The notes under the pieces were generated by a model that was not told where the DNA came from, ran no database searches, and saw only the letters and a program-made list of their open reading frames with translations. This document shows positions 12,519-14,754 of a stretch of DNA of 14,754 nucleotides, piece by piece. The position numbers were made by a program, and so were the translations under genes. The number at the start of each line of letters is the position of its first letter. Position 1 is the first letter of the stretch. The DNA comes from CAYWEP01 sp964457405 (GTDB lineage Bacteria > Patescibacteriota > Microgenomatia > Levybacterales > UBA12049), in contig CAYWEP010000024.1 of the NCBI GenBank assembly GCA_964457405.1, forward strand, positions 1 to 14,754, written 5' to 3'.

Positions 12519-12548
12519 TAGACGTAGTGTATGATTCGTGCATATAAT
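12519..12548 (+). promoter_or_regulatory. Divergent promoter giving a predicted leaderless mRNA (PAS sensor)
   Basis: TAGACG (12519-12524, 4 of 6), an 18-bp spacer and a perfect TATAAT (12543-12548). Six bases later comes ATG 12555, so the message should begin at or next to that codon. This promoter and the one at 12450-12478 share a 114-bp divergent intergenic region. Confidence 0.65.
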
Positions 12549-12554
12549 GAAGGC

Positions 12555-14216
12555 ATGCCCAAATTTTCGCTCGCGCTCATCATTTACACAATCTCAGCGT
12601 TATTTGTTCTTGCATTTGACCTATTCGATATTCCCTCACGAACAACACTGCAGATAGTCGTAATACTTCTAGGAATTATCTTAGTCCTCGTAAATGGTTA
12701 CTACTTTACGCCAGTAAATTCTTTTTTCAGAAGGGAAGGGAAGTTCTATCTTTTATATCTTTGTACGCTCTTTGTGCAGTTGCTCGTCTTTGCAACAGGT
12801 GGTCTCTATAGTCCTTTTTTTGTTCTTATCTATCTATCAGTTCTTGCAATTAGTTTTCTTGCCGAGTTCTACTTTGTCCTGCTTTTCCTTGCGTCAACAG
12901 CAACAATACTCTTAACAAACCTTCTCCTCAATCAAGAGGTAATCCTCTTTTTTCTCGAAGATCCAGGTACACCAATTATTTATATGGTGTCATTCATCGG
13001 GATCGTCCCGTTGGCATACCTTCTAGCGTATAGGTATCATCTCAAAGATAGCATTGCAGAAATACTAAAAAACCAAATTAATGTCGAAGAGACGATCCTC
13101 GCAACCTTAGATGAGTTGGTTTTTGTTATCAACCGAGATACAGTCATACTTTCAGTCAACGATGCAGTCGAGCATACACTCAGCCGTTCACGATCAGAGC
13201 TATTACATAAACCACTCTTTGACGTTTTGTTTCTCAAAGACAAAAACGGCAATCTCACCACCAAAAATATCTTTCCTTTCGACAAAATCATCGCCCAAAG
13301 ATCAACCGAAATAATCGAAGACCTAACGCTTTTAACAACTGATATAAAATCAACACAAGCAGTCACAGTAAAAGTAAAGCCAATAGCCGATTTAGATAGC
13401 GCGATTAACCAGTTCAGTATCATCCTCAACATTACTCCCAAAGGCCAACCCGGAGGAATAATACCAGCAGAGCACAAAGAGCTTGAAGAGGCAAATGCAA
13501 AGCATCAGGCAATGATCGAAGACCTAAAACATCGCTTGCTTGAAAGGGGTCTGCAAGATCTCAAGGGTCGTCTCGTGCTCGTAGCCAAAACACAGGAGGA
13601 CATTCTCACAGCGCGAAGCATAGAAGACCACGGTATTTACGAGCAAAAAACCTACGTTGATATTGCAAGTCTCTGCCGACAAACACTCGTCGTTGAGCAT
13701 GAATTCGCGCAAGCGCTTCATGTTTCACTCGATTTTTCCCTCCCTCATTTTGGCGCAGATGATGTTAAACCACTGCTTAGCGGCAGATTTGTGATAAGTC
13801 CCGAGCACCTCACAGGTCCATTTTTTACTGTACCGTGCGACATAAAGTTGATTAGTCTCGCCATCCAAAAATTAATCGACATTGGCATTATGCTTGCATC
13901 AGGAGAAAGCAATGCGCTTGTACAGACAACTGTACTTCGAGAAGAAAAACAGGCAATACTCGTAACAATTACAGCAAATTGTCCGCTACTCACAACAGAG
14001 GAGAAAGACGCAATCTTTATAGCCTATTATGGCAGCCTGGATGAGAAAACCAATCTTCGTTTTGGCTCAGGACTCGAGGGTTATCTCGTAAAGCTTATCC
14101 TAACAAAATTACAAATAAACGTCTTGACCCACTACATGCCAGAACAAAAGAGAATAAGCTTTACCTTACGGCTGCCAAAAGGAAGCAATATCGCAGCAGG
14201 CCAACAAACAAATTAA
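12555..14216 (+). CDS. Six-helix membrane PAS sensor with degenerate histidine-kinase domain
   Basis: 553 residues from ATG 12555 (MPKFSLAL). An in-frame ATG at 12531 would add 8 residues but lies upstream of the TATAAT box. Six hydrophobic helices fill about 5-160. A PAS-like domain follows (about 178-285, TILATLDELVFVINRDTVILSVN), then a helical linker and a domain resembling a histidine-kinase ATPase. The family residues are missing: no phospho-acceptor His motif in the dimerisation helices, the N-box position reads AIQKLIDIGIML without the usual Asn pair, and the D-box DxGxG is absent. Only a G2-like GSGLEGYLVKLIL (about 504) recalls the fold. It is probably a pseudokinase that signals by protein contact. 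No response regulator is adjacent. It converges on rplA with an 8-nt gap. Confidence 0.75.
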   Translation: MPKFSLALIIYTISALFVLAFDLFDIPSRTTLQIVVILLGIILVLVNGYYFTPVNSFFRREGKFYLLYLCTLFVQLLVFATGGLYSPFFVLIYLSVLAISFLAEFYFVLLFLASTATILLTNLLLNQEVILFFLEDPGTPIIYMVSFIGIVPLAYLLAYRYHLKDSIAEILKNQINVEETILATLDELVFVINRDTVILSVNDAVEHTLSRSRSELLHKPLFDVLFLKDKNGNLTTKNIFPFDKIIAQRSTEIIEDLTLLTTDIKSTQAVTVKVKPIADLDSAINQFSIILNITPKGQPGGIIPAEHKELEEANAKHQAMIEDLKHRLLERGLQDLKGRLVLVAKTQEDILTARSIEDHGIYEQKTYVDIASLCRQTLVVEHEFAQALHVSLDFSLPHFGADDVKPLLSGRFVISPEHLTGPFFTVPCDIKLISLAIQKLIDIGIMLASGESNALVQTTVLREEKQAILVTITANCPLLTTEEKDAIFIAYYGSLDEKTNLRFGSGLEGYLVKLILTKLQINVLTHYMPEQKRISFTLRLPKGSNIAAGQQTN

Positions 14217-14224
14217 AGGGAGGA

Positions 14225-14754
14225 TTACATTGTGCCAATATCAATCTTCATACCGGGGGACATGGTAGATTTCAGGGTGATGTTTTTTACTTTATTAGAT
14301 TGAAGAGAGTCAATGATCGCTTTGATGTTTTGAGCTAATTTTTCTCCTCCAAAAGATACTTTTCCCACAGTGATGTGAATAATGGGCGCTTTCGCTTCTG
14401 TTTTAAAATTCACTTGTCCTGCCTCAAATTTCTTTGCAATTTCCTCAGGTTTTGGTGAGACAGTGCCTGCTTTTGGATTTGGCATGAGCCCTCGTGGGCC
14501 TAAGAATTTTGCAACTTTGGCAAGCCGAGGCATAGCATCAGGGGTCGCAATCAGCACGTCAAAATCGATAGTGCCTGCTTCAATCTTTTTTATCAATGCA
14601 TCAAGGCCTTGCGGATCCTGCGAAGGGTTGGCGATAATAACGCGCATTTTTTTGCCTGTTCCGTGGGGAAGTGTCAGGCTTCCTGAAACGCCTGCTTCGG
14701 TTGTATTGATATGGAGTTCTACTGTTTCGTCAAATTGGGAAAGCTTTAATTTCG
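14225..14754 (-). CDS. rplA: Large ribosomal subunit protein uL1 (5' end beyond the window)
   Basis: About 176 C-terminal residues are visible. The frame runs unbroken to the right edge (KLSQFDETVELHIN..., LTLPHGTGK), so the Met at 14647 is internal, and about 50 N-terminal residues lie outside. The L1 signature FLGPRGLMPNPKAGTVS is present, as is the C-terminal IIDSLQSNKVKNITLKSTMSPGMKID. L1 binds 23S rRNA at the E-site stalk and in many bacteria represses its own mRNA. It normally sits directly before rplJ; here the next minus-strand ribosomal gene is about 10 kb away. No terminator is visible after its stop. Confidence 0.95.
   Translation of the reverse strand, partial: KLKLSQFDETVELHINTTEAGVSGSLTLPHGTGKKMRVIIANPSQDPQGLDALIKKIEAGTIDFDVLIATPDAMPRLAKVAKFLGPRGLMPNPKAGTVSPKPEEIAKKFEAGQVNFKTEAKAPIIHITVGKVSFGGEKLAQNIKAIIDSLQSNKVKNITLKSTMSPGMKIDIGTM

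Noticed and set aside
1..14754. tRNA, rRNA or transposase genes
   Set aside because: No cloverleaf-like sequence, rRNA motif or transposase signature was found by reading either strand, though a covariance search was not possible.

Overview
The window looks like a piece of a Candidate Phyla Radiation (Patescibacteria) genome, possibly Microgenomates-like. This placement is an inference from streamlined ribosomal genes next to several large membrane-anchored surface proteins with Thr-Pro linkers, tight gene spacing and dispersed short repeats; no rRNA or other decisive marker is present. The sequence comes from an assembly: it contains a 100-N gap.

Layout. Almost everything is on the minus strand, so transcription runs right to left. 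At the right edge is the 3' part of rplA (ribosomal protein L1). Convergent with it is the only plus-strand gene, a six-helix membrane protein with a PAS domain and a degenerate histidine-kinase ATPase domain. Leftward come an anchored protein with two Ig-like repeats; a membrane-anchored subtilisin-like protease translationally coupled to an unknown protein with a twin-arginine motif; a 58-codon ORF coupled to a Tat-type HExxH zinc metalloprotease; and a large anchored protein with a Thr-Pro tail, split only by the assembly gap. Then comes the rplJ-rplL pair (L10, L7/L12) with its own promoter and a complete L10-type attenuator leader. The left end holds a truncated copy of a CBM4/9-like domain and a propeller/CBM surface gene broken by one in-frame stop codon.

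How it fits together. rplA and rplJ, usually neighbours, are about 10 kb apart here, and the space is filled with predicted envelope genes: two proteases, Tat-type exported proteins and anchored binding proteins. I read this as a surface-protein island inserted between rplA and the autoregulated rplJL operon. A joint role in surface proteolysis or attachment is inference. Five minus-strand promoters share a perfect TTGACA -35 box, and the divergent pair at 12.45-12.55 kb appears to make leaderless mRNAs.

The most unusual points are the L10 leader with a visible antiterminator/terminator switch; palindromic repeat DNA that supplies the rplJ ribosome-binding site and also lies inside the rplJ reading frame; the small SD-led ORF overlapping the Tat metalloprotease; the nonsense codon in an otherwise intact reading frame; and a false gap whose flanks are identical over exactly 55 nt. 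No tRNA, rRNA, CRISPR array or transposase was seen.
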